From Bradyrhizobium septentrionale (GTDB lineage: Bacteria; Pseudomonadota; Alphaproteobacteria; Rhizobiales; Xanthobacteraceae), in NCBI RefSeq assembly GCF_011516645.4, contig NZ_CP088285.1:3800501-3864500 (forward strand): a stretch of 64,000 nucleotides of DNA, given 5' to 3'. The position numbers and the translations under genes are program-made. Below the pieces are notes generated by a model. The model ran no database searches and was not told the origin of the DNA. It saw only the letters and a program-made list of their open reading frames with translations. Below, piece by piece: positions 28,109-38,950 of this stretch (its first letter is position 1; each line of letters opens with the position of its first letter).

Positions 28109-28550
28109 AAGTGGTTCTTTCCATAAATGCCGTCTTCGTCCCGGTCCAATATCGGCCGGAATCGCTCGAAGGCGTTCGGGACACCCGCGTGTCTGGGGCG
28201 TCAAGCTGGGTTAGCTGAAAGGCGAGCCAGAAGCCGCTTGGGGCGGCTTGTACACGCAGCTCGCGAAGGCACCGCGATTTCGCGGGCATGGCGAGGATAT
28301 GGACCAGGAACAGGGCGGTTTCAAGGTGAGATTGCCGGATCGGTGCCCGAAGTTCGCCGATCGCTCGCGCAAACTCTCACAAATCGGTGCCGGAATTTTA
28401 GCCAAAACGGCAAATTTGCCTACAAAATAATCTGATTGCACTTTCGGCAGTCAAGATGACGGCCCAATGATTGAGCAATCGATTTCCGTATTTGCCCGGA
28501 ACTCGCAAAATTATCCAGTCGGTTCATTGGCTTAAGGTGCCCGCGCACCG
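28109..28550. other. Divergent spacer between helicase and urtA
   Basis: About 440 bases with no supported gene. The open frame at 28127-28435 on the plus strand lacks a recognisable domain and overlaps the helicase leader. The right end leads into the sigma-54 promoter of urtA. Confidence 0.5.
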
Positions 28551-28565
28551 TGGCACAGTTCTTGC
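28551..28565 (+). promoter_or_regulatory. Sigma-54 (RpoN) promoter of the urea locus
   Basis: TGGCAC at 28551 and TTGC at 28562 have the exact GG-N10-GC spacing of sigma-54 promoters. Transcription would begin near 28577, about 60 bases before urtA. RpoN promoters of urea uptake genes are normally driven by NtrC under nitrogen limitation; I did not find a convincing NtrC site. Confidence 0.88.
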
Positions 28566-28638
28566 GATTCCCTTAGCCGCAGGCGGCCAAGCGGCCGTTT
28601 CGCAAGCGTTCACGCCTGCGTCAGGGAGACGACATTTC

Positions 28639-29967
28639 ATGCTTACTCAGCTTACTCACAAAATAACGACGATGACCCGCCGCCGCGCGCTCGCGGCGAC
28701 GGCCGGCCTGGTTTTGGGCCTGGCTGCGTCCTCGCCGTTTTCGCCCGCGCAAGCGGCCGACGACACCATCAAGGTTGGCGTTCTCCATTCGCTTTCCGGC
28801 ACCATGGCCATCAGCGAAACCACGCTGAAGGACACCATCCTTTTCCTGATCGACGAGCAGAACAAGAAGGGCGGCGTGCTTGGCAAGAAGCTCGAGGCCG
28901 TCGTGGTCGACCCCGCCTCAAACTGGCCGCTGTTTGCGGAGAAGGCGCGCGAGCTGATCACCAAGGACAAGGTTGCGGTCGTGTTCGGCTGCTGGACCTC
29001 GGTGTCGCGCAAGTCCGTGCTCCCGGTGTTCAAGGAGCTGAACAGCATCCTGTTCTATCCGGTGCAGTATGAGGGCGAGGAATCCGAGCGCAACGTGTTC
29101 TACACGGGTGCTGCGCCGAACCAGCAGGCGATCCCCGCCGTCGACTATCTGATGAAGGACGAGAAGGTGAAGCGCTGGGTGCTGGCCGGCACCGACTACG
29201 TCTATCCGCGCACCACCAACAAGATCCTGGAGGCGTATCTGAAGTCGAAGGGCGTCGCCCCGGAAGACATCATGATCAACTACACGCCGTTCGGTCATTC
29301 CGACTGGCAGACGATCGTGGCCGACATCAAGAAGTTCGGCTCGGCCGGCAAGAAGACCGCCGTGGTCTCCACCATCAACGGCGACGCCAACGTCCCGTTC
29401 TACAAGGAGCTCGGTAACCAGGGCATCAAGGCGACCGACATTCCGGTGGTTGCGTTCTCGGTCGGCGAAGAAGAACTCGCCGGCATCGACACCAAGCCGC
29501 TGCTTGGCCATCTCGCCGCCTGGAACTACTTCGAGTCGATCAAGACGCCCGAGAACGAGAAGTTCATCAAGGCGTGGCAGGCCTACACCAAGAATCCGAA
29601 GCGCGTGACCAACGATCCGATGGAAGCGCACGTGATCGGCTTCGACATGTGGGTCAAGGCGGTCGAGAAGGTGAAGTCGACCGATCCCGACAAGGTGATC
29701 GACGCGCTGCCCGGCATCGAAGCCAAGAACCTGACCGGTGGCACCTCGAAGATGCTGCCGAACCACCACATCACCAAGCCGGTGTTCATCGGCGAGATCA
29801 AGGCCAACGGCCAGTTCGACGTGGTGTGGAAGACCCCGGGCCTGGTGGCCGGCGATGCCTGGTCGAAGGAGCTCGAGGGCTCCAAGGACCTGATCGGCGA
29901 TTGGGTCGGCAAGAAGTGCGGCAACTACAACACCAAGACCAACAAGTGCGGCGGCCAGGGCTCCTAA
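28639..29967 (+). CDS. urtA: Urea ABC transporter substrate-binding protein UrtA
   Basis: A 442-residue periplasmic receptor for urea, family Peripla_BP_5. The ATG at 28639 gives a leader with a twin-arginine-like TRRRALAAT (about residue 13) and cleavage after AQA. The mature N-terminus IKVGVLHSLSGTMAISE and the motif NSILFYPVQYEGEE are typical of UrtA. Upstream in-frame codons lack a ribosome site. It is the first gene of urtABCDE and sits directly behind the sigma-54 promoter. Confidence 0.95.
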   Translation: MLTQLTHKITTMTRRRALAATAGLVLGLAASSPFSPAQAADDTIKVGVLHSLSGTMAISETTLKDTILFLIDEQNKKGGVLGKKLEAVVVDPASNWPLFAEKARELITKDKVAVVFGCWTSVSRKSVLPVFKELNSILFYPVQYEGEESERNVFYTGAAPNQQAIPAVDYLMKDEKVKRWVLAGTDYVYPRTTNKILEAYLKSKGVAPEDIMINYTPFGHSDWQTIVADIKKFGSAGKKTAVVSTINGDANVPFYKELGNQGIKATDIPVVAFSVGEEELAGIDTKPLLGHLAAWNYFESIKTPENEKFIKAWQAYTKNPKRVTNDPMEAHVIGFDMWVKAVEKVKSTDPDKVIDALPGIEAKNLTGGTSKMLPNHHITKPVFIGEIKANGQFDVVWKTPGLVAGDAWSKELEGSKDLIGDWVGKKCGNYNTKTNKCGGQGS

Positions 29968-30011
29968 GCTCCTGACCTGAACAACGACACAACACAACCA
30001 TCCAAGAACCT

Positions 30012-30042
30012 GGAGAAGGCGGCACCGCTCGCCGCCTTCTCC
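30012..30042 (+). promoter_or_regulatory. urtA-urtB intercistronic hairpin
   Basis: A perfect 12-bp stem (30012-30023 with 30031-30042) closes a 7-base loop. No T-run follows, so it is more likely an RNA-stability or attenuation element than a full terminator. It fits the need for far more binding protein than membrane components. Confidence 0.75.
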
Positions 30043-30066
30043 TCACACTCCTGCCGGGGTACTGAC

Positions 30067-31677
30067 GTGTTCGCCAATTGTATTGATCGCTTTCGCACTC
30101 TGTTTCTCTCGATCCTGCTGCTGAGCTGTTTCGCCGTCCCGGCGCTGGCCGGCCCGTTCGAGGATTCGGTCGCCAAATTCGCCAATGACGAGTTCTCCGA
30201 CACCGAGGAGGCGATCGGCGGGGTTGCCGCGTCGGGCAATGCGCTGGCCTCGCCCATCATCAGCGCGCTGCAGGACGGCCGGCTGTCGGCCGATCCGGAC
30301 AGCAAGAAGGTCTTCATCACGCAGACCGACGGCAAGATCATCGACGCCGCCACCGGCGCTGCCGTCGACAAGCTGCCCGACAACGCCGCCGCCGTTCGCC
30401 TCAACAACCGCCTGCGCCGCACCGTGGATGCCGCGCTCGGCGGCCTGACGCTGTTGTCGCCGGATCCGGCCAAGCGGCTCGCCGCGGCGCAATCGGTGTT
30501 CAAGAGCCACGAGGAGAACCTGCTGCCGACGGTGGAGGGCGCGCTCGCCAAGGAGAGCGTCAAGTCGATCAAGCAGGCTTTCGCCGAGGCGCGCGCCGCC
30601 ATCATCCTGTTCAAGTCGGATGCGTCCGACAGCGACAAGCTCGACGCCGTCGCCGTGGTCAAGGCGCGCGGCGACCAGGAGGCGCTGGCGCTGCTCACCG
30701 GGCTCGGCGACCAGCCGCCGCTGGTCGCCCAGGCGGCGGCAACCGCGGTCACCTCGATCCAGAGCAATCTCGCAATGTGGTCGATGGTGCAGAATGCCTG
30801 GTACGGCCTGTCGCTCGGCTCGGTGCTGCTGCTCGCCGCCATCGGGCTCGCCATCACCTTCGGCGTGATGGGCGTCATCAACATGGCGCATGGCGAGATG
30901 GTGATGTTAGGGGCCTACACCACCTTCGTGGTGCAGGAGGTGATCCGCACCCGTTATCCCGCGCTGTTCGACTATTCGCTGCTGATCGCGGTGCCGCTCG
31001 CCTTCCTGGTCGCGGGCTTCATCGGCGTCGTGATCGAGCGCACCATCATCCGCTTCCTCTACGGCCGCCCGCTGGAAACGCTGCTCGCGACCTGGGGCCT
31101 GTCGCTGGTGCTGCAGCAGGCGGTGCGCACCGCGTTCGGCCCGACCAACCGCGAGGTCGGCAACCCCTCCTGGATGAGCGGCGCCTTCGAGCTCGGCCAG
31201 ATCACCATCACCTATAACCGGCTCTGGATCCTCTGCTTCACGCTCGCGGTGTTCGCCATCCTGCTCGCGATGCTGCGCTACACCGCGCTCGGGCTCGAGA
31301 TGCGCGCGGTGACGCAGAACCGCCGCATGGCGGCCTCGATGGGCATCGCCACCTCGCGCGTCGACGCACTGACCTTCGGCCTCGGCTCGGGGATCGCCGG
31401 CATTGCCGGCGTGGCGCTGTCGCAGATCGACAATGTCAGCCCGAATCTCGGCCAGAGCTACATCATCGACAGTTTCATGGTCGTGGTGTTCGGCGGCGTC
31501 GGCAATCTGTGGGGCACGCTGGTCGGCGCCTTCACGCTCGGCATCGCCAACAAGTTCCTGGAGCCGGTGGCGGGTGCGGTGCTCGGCAAGATCGCGATCC
31601 TGGTGCTGATCATCCTGTTCATCCAGAAGCGGCCGCGCGGCCTGTTCGCGCTCAAGGGGCGGGCGGTGGAAGCATGA
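30067..31677 (+). CDS. urtB: Urea ABC transporter permease UrtB
   Basis: A 536-residue inner-membrane permease of the LivH type. A signal peptide (about residues 1-28) and a soluble periplasmic region of about 200 residues come before the membrane domain, as is usual for UrtB. The membrane part has about eight helices, with GVINMAHGEMVMLGAY and the GLGSGIAGIAG loop. GTG at 30067 is the start. It overlaps urtC by 4 bases. Confidence 0.94.
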   Translation: MFANCIDRFRTLFLSILLLSCFAVPALAGPFEDSVAKFANDEFSDTEEAIGGVAASGNALASPIISALQDGRLSADPDSKKVFITQTDGKIIDAATGAAVDKLPDNAAAVRLNNRLRRTVDAALGGLTLLSPDPAKRLAAAQSVFKSHEENLLPTVEGALAKESVKSIKQAFAEARAAIILFKSDASDSDKLDAVAVVKARGDQEALALLTGLGDQPPLVAQAAATAVTSIQSNLAMWSMVQNAWYGLSLGSVLLLAAIGLAITFGVMGVINMAHGEMVMLGAYTTFVVQEVIRTRYPALFDYSLLIAVPLAFLVAGFIGVVIERTIIRFLYGRPLETLLATWGLSLVLQQAVRTAFGPTNREVGNPSWMSGAFELGQITITYNRLWILCFTLAVFAILLAMLRYTALGLEMRAVTQNRRMAASMGIATSRVDALTFGLGSGIAGIAGVALSQIDNVSPNLGQSYIIDSFMVVVFGGVGNLWGTLVGAFTLGIANKFLEPVAGAVLGKIAILVLIILFIQKRPRGLFALKGRAVEA

Positions 31678-32843
31678 CGCCGCACATCCTCACCCGTTCG
31701 CTCGACCGCGCGGCGACCGCGTTCGTCCTGATCGTCGCTGCGGTCGGGGTGCTGATCCCGCTGTCGAACCTGCTGCTGCCGCAGGGCTCGATGTTCCAGG
31801 TGCCGACCTATCTGGTGGCGCTGTGGGGCAAATATGTCTGCTACGCCATCCTCGCGCTCTCGATCGACCTGATCTGGGGCTATTGCGGCATCCTCTCGCT
31901 CGGCCACGGTGCGTTCTTCGCGCTCGGCGGCTACGCGATGGGCATGTATCTGATGCGGCAGATCGGCAGCCGCGGCGTTTACGGAAATCCTGTTCTGCCC
32001 GACTTCATGGTGTTCCTGAACTGGGACAAGCTGCCCTGGTACTGGTACGGCTTCGACAAGTTTGCCATCGCGGCGCTGATGGTGCTTTTGGTGCCGGGTC
32101 TGCTCGCCTTCTGCTTCGGCTGGCTCGCCTTCCGCTCGCGTGTCACCGGCGTTTATCTCTCGATCATCACCCAGGCGATGACCTATGCGCTGCTGCTGGC
32201 GTTCTTCCGCAATGATTTCGGCTTCGGCGGCAACAACGGCCTGACCGACTTCAAGGACATCCTTGGCTTCAACGTGCAGGCCGAAGGAACCCGCGCCGCA
32301 CTGTTCCTGCTGAGCTGCCTTGCGCTGATCATCGCTTTCCTGATCTGCCGCGCGATCGTCACCTCGAAGCTCGGCAAGGTCCTGATCGCCGTGCGCGACG
32401 CCGAAAGCCGCACCCGCTTCCTCGGCTATCGTGTCGAGTCCTACAAGCTGTTCGTGTTCACGCTGTCGGCCTGCATGGCCGGTGTCGCCGGCGCGCTCTA
32501 CGTGCCGCAGGTCGGCATCATCAATCCGAGCGAATTCGCGCCCGGCAATTCGATCGAGGCGGTGATCTGGGTCGCGGTCGGCGGCCGCGGCACCCTGGTC
32601 GGCGCTGCGCTCGGAGCCGTCGTCGTCAACTACGCCAAGACGGTCTTCACGTCGGGGCCGCTCGCACCGTACTGGCTGTTCATGCTGGGCGCGCTGTTCA
32701 TTCTGGTCACGCTGCTATTGCCCAAGGGCATCGTCGGCACCTTCAACAGCTGGTGGGAGACGCGGCGTAGCGCGGCCCTTGCGGCCGACATGGAAAGCGC
32801 CGCGCGCGAAGACGGCGTCGGCGCACCGAACCCGGCGGAGTAG
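31674..32843 (+). CDS. urtC: Urea ABC transporter permease UrtC
   Basis: A 389-residue LivM-type permease that pairs with UrtB, with about ten hydrophobic segments. Family motifs include WGYCGILSLGHGAFFALGGY and AVRDAESRTRFLGY. The ATG at 31674 overlaps the urtB stop (ATGA). The open frame continues upstream, but that stretch is out-of-frame urtB sequence. The stop lies 4 bases before urtD. Confidence 0.95.
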   Translation: MTPHILTRSLDRAATAFVLIVAAVGVLIPLSNLLLPQGSMFQVPTYLVALWGKYVCYAILALSIDLIWGYCGILSLGHGAFFALGGYAMGMYLMRQIGSRGVYGNPVLPDFMVFLNWDKLPWYWYGFDKFAIAALMVLLVPGLLAFCFGWLAFRSRVTGVYLSIITQAMTYALLLAFFRNDFGFGGNNGLTDFKDILGFNVQAEGTRAALFLLSCLALIIAFLICRAIVTSKLGKVLIAVRDAESRTRFLGYRVESYKLFVFTLSACMAGVAGALYVPQVGIINPSEFAPGNSIEAVIWVAVGGRGTLVGAALGAVVVNYAKTVFTSGPLAPYWLFMLGALFILVTLLLPKGIVGTFNSWWETRRSAALAADMESAAREDGVGAPNPAE

Positions 32844-32847
32844 GCAG

Positions 32848-33609
32848 ATGAACGTGATGGATACCCGCGCCACCTCGGCCATGCTCTATCTCGACGGCGT
32901 GCACGTCTCGTTCGACGGCTTTCACGCCATCAACAATCTGTCGCTGACGCTTGCACCCGGCGAGATGCGCGCCATCATCGGCCCGAACGGCGCCGGCAAG
33001 ACCACGATGATGGACATCATCACCGGCAAGACCAAGCCGGACGAGGGCACCGTGCTGTTCGACGGCACCGTCGACCTGACCCGGCTCGACGAGACCCGCA
33101 TCGCCGAGCTCGGCATCGGCCGCAAGTTCCAGAAACCGACGGTGTTCGAGAGCCAGACCGTGCAGGACAACCTGCTGCTCGCGCTCAATGTCGATCATTC
33201 CGTGCGCGGCACGCTGTTCTGGCGCGGCAGCAAGGCCGAGTCCGAGCGCATCGACAAGGTGCTCGAGACCATCCGCCTGACCGATGCGCGCAACCGCCTC
33301 GCCGGCAGCCTGTCGCACGGCCAGAAGCAGTGGCTCGAGATCGGCATGCTGTTGGCGCAAGACCCCAAGGTGCTGCTGGTCGACGAGCCGGTCGCCGGCA
33401 TGACCGATGTCGAGACCCATCTGACCGCGGAGCTTCTGAAGCAGATCAACAAGAACCACACCATCATGGTGGTCGAGCACGACATGACCTTCGTGCGCGA
33501 GCTCGGCGTCAAGGTGACCTGCCTGCACGAAGGCACGGTGCTCGCCGAAGGTTCGATCGACCAGGTGTCGTCGAACGAGCGGGTGGTCGAAGTGTATCTG
33601 GGGCGCTAG
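32848..33609 (+). CDS. urtD: Urea ABC transporter ATPase UrtD
   Basis: A 253-residue LivG-type ATPase. It has Walker A GPNGAGKTT, signature LSHGQKQWLEIG, Walker B LLVDEPVAGM and H-loop VEHDM. The LSHGQKQ signature is characteristic of UrtD. The ATG at 32848 starts the protein; the longer frame upstream belongs to urtC in another frame. It powers urea import together with UrtE. Confidence 0.95.
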   Translation: MNVMDTRATSAMLYLDGVHVSFDGFHAINNLSLTLAPGEMRAIIGPNGAGKTTMMDIITGKTKPDEGTVLFDGTVDLTRLDETRIAELGIGRKFQKPTVFESQTVQDNLLLALNVDHSVRGTLFWRGSKAESERIDKVLETIRLTDARNRLAGSLSHGQKQWLEIGMLLAQDPKVLLVDEPVAGMTDVETHLTAELLKQINKNHTIMVVEHDMTFVRELGVKVTCLHEGTVLAEGSIDQVSSNERVVEVYLGR

Positions 33610-33613
33610 CGCG

Positions 33614-34309
33614 ATGCTGAAGATCGACAACATCAATCTTTACTACGGCGCGGCGCAGGCCTTGCGCGGCGTCTCGCTGACCGCCGAGCCCGGCAAGGTC
33701 ACCTGCGTGCTCGGCCGCAACGGCGTCGGCAAGACCTCGCTGCTGCGCGCCATGGTCGGGCAATACCCGATCGCCTCCGGCGCGATCAATTTCGACGGCA
33801 AGGACATCACCGCGCTGAAGCCCTATGAGCGGGCGCGGCGCGGCATCGGCTTCGTGCCGCAGGGCCGTGAGATCTTCCCGCTGCTGACGGTGGAGGAAAA
33901 CCTCAAGACCGGCTTCGGCCCGCTGAAGCGTGAAGACCGCAACATCCCCGATGACGTGTTCTCGCTGTTTCCGGTGCTGCAGACCATGCTGGGTCGCCGC
34001 GGCGGCGATCTCTCCGGCGGCCAGCAGCAGCAACTCGCGATCGGCCGCGCGCTGGTGATGCGGCCAAAGCTGCTGTTGCTCGACGAGCCGACCGAGGGCA
34101 TCCAGCCCTCGATCATCAAGGACATCGGCCGCGCCATCTCCTATCTGCGCAACCTCGGCAACATCGCAATCGTGCTGGTCGAACAATATCTCGACTTTGC
34201 CTGCGAACTCGGCGACAGTTTTGCCGTGATGGACCGGGGTGCGGTGAAATATGCCTGCGACCGCGCGAACCTCGATCCCGCAGAGATCAGCCGCCAGATG
34301 GCGCTGTGA
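33614..34309 (+). CDS. urtE: Urea ABC transporter ATPase UrtE
   Basis: A 231-residue LivF-type ATPase with Walker A GRNGVGKTS, signature LSGGQQQQLAIG, Walker B LLLDEPTEGIQPS and H-loop VEQYLD. It is the fifth urt gene, 4 bases after urtD. Fifty bases later ureD begins, so uptake and hydrolysis genes are contiguous and probably read through. Confidence 0.95.
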   Translation: MLKIDNINLYYGAAQALRGVSLTAEPGKVTCVLGRNGVGKTSLLRAMVGQYPIASGAINFDGKDITALKPYERARRGIGFVPQGREIFPLLTVEENLKTGFGPLKREDRNIPDDVFSLFPVLQTMLGRRGGDLSGGQQQQLAIGRALVMRPKLLLLDEPTEGIQPSIIKDIGRAISYLRNLGNIAIVLVEQYLDFACELGDSFAVMDRGAVKYACDRANLDPAEISRQMAL

Positions 34310-34359
34310 ACAGGATGTGACGCCGCCTCGCGCGGCGTGCGTGAGGGAGCGTCGGGGGA

Positions 34360-35196
34360 ATGCGGACCGGGATCGCAGGCGCGGCAGCGGCGACGTTTGC
34401 GGCAAACCGCGCCCAGGGTGCTGTCAGGTTCGGCGTGCATCGCAAGGATGGCGCCACCCGTCGCGGCGACCTGCATGAGTCAGGCTCGCTGCGCGTCCGC
34501 TTTCCATCGCCGGAGGACGACGGCCTCTCGGCCGTGTTCGTCAATACCGCCGGCGGCATTGCCGGCGGCGACCGCTTCGAGATTGCGATCGCAGCCGGCG
34601 AGGGCGCCCGGCTCACGCTGACCACCGCGGCGGCGGAAAAGGTCTATCGGGCGCCTGGCTCTGCGGCACGGCTCGACATCGCGCTCAGGGTTGCCGACGG
34701 TGCGCATCTTTCGTGGCTGCCGCAGGAGACCATCCTGTTCGACCGTGCCCGTATTGTCAGGAGCTTTGACATCGACCTCGCGGAAGGCGCCTCACTCCTG
34801 CTTTGCGAGATCGTGGTGTTCGGCCGTGCCGCGATGGGCGAGACCATGCGCCACGGCGAGTTCGTCGACCGCTGGCGGATGCGGCGTGGCGGCCGGCTGG
34901 TGTTCGCCGAGACGATCAAGCTCGACGGCGAGATCGGCGATAAGCTCGCGCGGCCCGCGATCGCGGGTGGGGGCTGCGCAATCGGCACGGCGCTGATCGT
35001 GCCGGGCGACGAGGCGTTGGTCGAGCGCATCCGCGAGGCGTCGGACAGCTTCGGCGGCGAAGTCGGCATCTCCGCCTGGAATGGCTTTGCAATGGCGCGC
35101 TTCTGTGCCCAAGATGCGGCCCGGCTGCGCGCCGACATGATGACGGTGCTCGGCCGCGCCTCAGCTTTGCCGTTGCCGCGGCTGTGGCTCAACTAG
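34360..35196 (+). CDS. ureD: Urease accessory protein UreD
   Basis: A 278-residue scaffold protein that binds apo-urease with UreF and UreG during nickel insertion. Family features include [19 protein letters not shown] and a [10 protein letters not shown] motif. The ATG at 34360 is chosen by homology of the N-terminal part; the early residues are Ala-rich. It opens the urease gene set. Confidence 0.93.
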   Translation: MRTGIAGAAAATFAANRAQGAVRFGVHRKDGATRRGDLHESGSLRVRFPSPEDDGLSAVFVNTAGGIAGGDRFEIAIAAGEGARLTLTTAAAEKVYRAPGSAARLDIALRVADGAHLSWLPQETILFDRARIVRSFDIDLAEGASLLLCEIVVFGRAAMGETMRHGEFVDRWRMRRGGRLVFAETIKLDGEIGDKLARPAIAGGGCAIGTALIVPGDEALVERIREASDSFGGEVGISAWNGFAMARFCAQDAARLRADMMTVLGRASALPLPRLWLN

Positions 35197-35224
35197 ACCT
35201 CATCAGAACGATCAGAGTGCTCGC

Positions 35225-35527
35225 ATGAATTTGTCTCCCCGCGAAAAGGACAAGCTGCTGGTTTCGATGGCGGCCATGGTGGCGCGCCGCCGGCTGGAGC
35301 GCGGCGTCAAGCTGAACCACCCCGAGGCGATCGCGCTGATCACCGATTTCATCGTCGAAGGCGCGCGCGACGGCCGTACCGTCGCCGATTTGATGCAGGC
35401 CGGCGCCAAGGTCCTGACCCGCGATCAGGTGATGGTCGGCATTCCCGAGATGATCCACGACATCCAGGTCGAGGCAACCTTCCCCGACGGCACCAAGCTC
35501 GTCACCGTGCACGAGCCGATCCGATAG
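35225..35527 (+). CDS. ureA: Urease gamma subunit
   Basis: The 100-residue gamma subunit has the expected length and motifs ([33 protein letters not shown]). It packs with UreB and UreC in the (abc)3 enzyme, which hydrolyses urea to ammonia and carbamate. It lies 28 bases after ureD and 9 bases before ureB. Confidence 0.97.
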   Translation: MNLSPREKDKLLVSMAAMVARRRLERGVKLNHPEAIALITDFIVEGARDGRTVADLMQAGAKVLTRDQVMVGIPEMIHDIQVEATFPDGTKLVTVHEPIR

Positions 35528-35536
35528 GAGTACGAC

Positions 35537-35842
35537 ATGATCCCCGGCGAACTCTTCATCAAGGACGGCGAGATCGAGCTCAATGCCGGCCGCAAGACCG
35601 TGACGCTCTCGGTCGCCAACACCGGCGACCGCCCGATCCAGGTCGGCTCGCACTACCATTTCTTCGAGACCAACCCGGCGCTGAAATTCGACCGCAAGAA
35701 AGCCCGCGGCATGCGCCTCGACATCGCCGCCGGCACCGCCGTCCGCTTCGAGCCCGGCCAGACCCGCGACATCAAGCTTGTCGCACTCGCCGGCAAGCGC
35801 GTGATCTACGGCTTCCGCGCCGAGGTGAAGGGGAAGCTGTGA
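35537..35842 (+). CDS. ureB: Urease beta subunit
   Basis: The 101-residue beta subunit opens with MIPGEL and has the conserved [19 protein letters not shown] and RFEPGQ segments. A good ribosome site (GGAG) precedes it. A palindrome-rich repeat and an HD-domain gene separate it from ureC, whereas ureB and ureC are adjacent in many bacteria. Confidence 0.97.
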   Translation: MIPGELFIKDGEIELNAGRKTVTLSVANTGDRPIQVGSHYHFFETNPALKFDRKKARGMRLDIAAGTAVRFEPGQTRDIKLVALAGKRVIYGFRAEVKGKL

Positions 35843-35867
35843 TTCAATGTGAGGTGAGCACCCTGGT

Positions 35868-35912
35868 TGGGCTCCCTCCCCCCTTGCGGGGGAGGGTTGG
35901 GGAGAGGGGTAA
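35868..35912. repeat. GC-rich palindromic repeat in the urease operon
   Basis: Inverted arms of the form CTCCCCC...GGGGGAG are followed by GGTTGGGGAGAGGGG. This is a typical dispersed intergenic element. It lies 25 bases after the ureB stop. Confidence 0.6.
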
Positions 35913-35995
35913 GCCCCGGGCGCTGACCGAAGAAGTTTGGCAATCTGGTGCAACGTGGATCTGCAACGTGCGCTGCCAAGGAGCATTGTAGCCGC

Positions 35996-36550
35996 ATGCT
36001 CCCCGCGCTCCGCATGGTCTCCGAGGCTGCCGAGCTTGCCGCGCGCCGTCACAACGGGATGGCGCGCAAGGGGCGGGGGAGCGAGCCTTACATCAATCAT
36101 CTCGCCGAGGTCGCGAACCTGCTGGCGCAGGTGACCGATGGCGCCGATGCCGAGCTGGTCGCGGCAGGCTGGCTGCACGACACCATCGAGGATACCGAGA
36201 CCACGCGCGAGGAGCTCGCGCAAAAATTCAGCGAACGTGTTGCCTCGCTGGTGGTCGAATGCACCGACGACATGAGCCTGCCCAAGGCCGTGCGCCGGCA
36301 AAGGCAGATCGATGATGCTCCGCATAAGTCGCCCGGCGCGAAGCTGATCAAGGCCGCCGACAAGGTCAGCAATATCGGCGCCCGGATCGTGCCGCATCCA
36401 AGCAAGGACGAGCACGACGATCTCGCCGATTATGCGGCCTGGGCCGGCAAGGTTGTTGCCGGTTGCCGGGGCATCAATCCGCGGCTCGACCGCATTTTCG
36501 ACGACACCATTGCGCGCGCCAAGGCCGCGCTGGCTGAAACTGGGGGCTGA
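35996..36550 (+). CDS. HD-domain phosphohydrolase (SpoT/MESH1-like)
   Basis: A 184-residue single-domain protein of the small alarmone hydrolase type. It has the metal-binding layout of the SpoT hydrolase domain: an N-terminal RRHNG...INHLAEVA helix, HDTIEDT (HD pair plus ED) near residue 60, and KAADKVSN near residue 120. No synthetase, TGS or ACT domain is present. It may hydrolyse (p)ppGpp or a related nucleotide; the substrate is inferred. AAGGAG lies about 12 bases before the chosen ATG. It lies between ureB and ureC, one base from ureC. Confidence 0.82.
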   Translation: MLPALRMVSEAAELAARRHNGMARKGRGSEPYINHLAEVANLLAQVTDGADAELVAAGWLHDTIEDTETTREELAQKFSERVASLVVECTDDMSLPKAVRRQRQIDDAPHKSPGAKLIKAADKVSNIGARIVPHPSKDEHDDLADYAAWAGKVVAGCRGINPRLDRIFDDTIARAKAALAETGG

Positions 36551-36551
36551 C

Positions 36552-38267
<1,716 letters not shown>

Positions 38268-38316
38268 AACCGCTCCCGGTATCCAAAGCCAAAAGAGAAA
38301 ACCGGGAGGAATTTCA

Positions 38317-38616
38317 GTGATTTACGTCGTAGCCACGCTGACCATCAAGCCCGAGTCCCGCGCCGAATTCATCGCCGCGGCGACCGCCTGCATCAAGGAA
38401 ACCCGCAAGGAGCCCGGCAACATCGCCTATGATTTGCACGAGAGCGTCACCGACCACAGCAAGATGGTGTTCGTCGAGCAGTGGGAGAACGCCGAGGCGC
38501 TGGTGCCGCATCGCGCCGCCGAGCACATGAAGACGTTCGGCCGGGTCGCCGTGAAGTGCATGGCTGCGCCGCCGAAGATCGAGGTGATCACGCCCGAGAA
38601 GGTCGACGTCCGCTAA
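38317..38616 (+). CDS. Antibiotic biosynthesis monooxygenase (ABM) domain protein 1
   Basis: A 99-residue single ABM domain (dimeric alpha-beta barrel), like YgiN-type quinol monooxygenases or small stress proteins. Motifs are YVVATLTIKPE, CIKETRKEPGNIAYDL and FVEQWEN. It starts at GTG 38317 behind a strong GGGAGGA. It is a tandem paralogue of the next gene. Its reaction is unknown; its place inside the urease operon is the main clue. Confidence 0.8.
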   Translation: MIYVVATLTIKPESRAEFIAAATACIKETRKEPGNIAYDLHESVTDHSKMVFVEQWENAEALVPHRAAEHMKTFGRVAVKCMAAPPKIEVITPEKVDVR

Positions 38617-38643
38617 GATAACAACAAGAACGGGACAAGCAGC

Positions 38644-38943
38644 ATGATCTATGTGATCGCCACCACGCCGATGAAGCCGGAGAATCGCGACGACTTCATC
38701 AAGGGCCACAAGGCCTGCACGGTCGAGACCCGCAAGGAGAAGGGTTGCATCTCCTACGACGGCAATGTCAGCGTCAACGATCCCAACCTCTATGTGGTGG
38801 TCGAGCGCTGGGAGAGCCGCGAGGATCTCAACGCCCATGCCAGGGCGCCCCACATGAAGGTATGGCGCGAATATTCCGCGCAGATGAAGACCGGGCCGAC
38901 GGTGATCGAGATCATCAGCGACGCCAAGGTCGAGAAGCTCTGA
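38644..38943 (+). CDS. Antibiotic biosynthesis monooxygenase (ABM) domain protein 2
   Basis: A second 99-residue ABM protein, clearly homologous to the first ([27 protein letters not shown]). The pair could form a heterodimeric barrel, which is inference. It lies 27 bases after copy 1 and 7 bases before ureE, so it is firmly within the operon. Confidence 0.8.
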   Translation: MIYVIATTPMKPENRDDFIKGHKACTVETRKEKGCISYDGNVSVNDPNLYVVVERWESREDLNAHARAPHMKVWREYSAQMKTGPTVIEIISDAKVEKL

Positions 38944-38950
38944 GGCATCG

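Noticed and set aside
28127..28435. Plus-strand 102-codon frame in the helicase-urtA spacer
   Set aside because: It has no recognisable domain and overlaps the helicase leader; composition is that of non-coding DNA.
28535..28548. GGTGC-N4-GCACC palindrome just upstream of the sigma-54 promoter
   Set aside because: The half-sites are in the opposite orientation to an NtrC site and too close to the -24 element.
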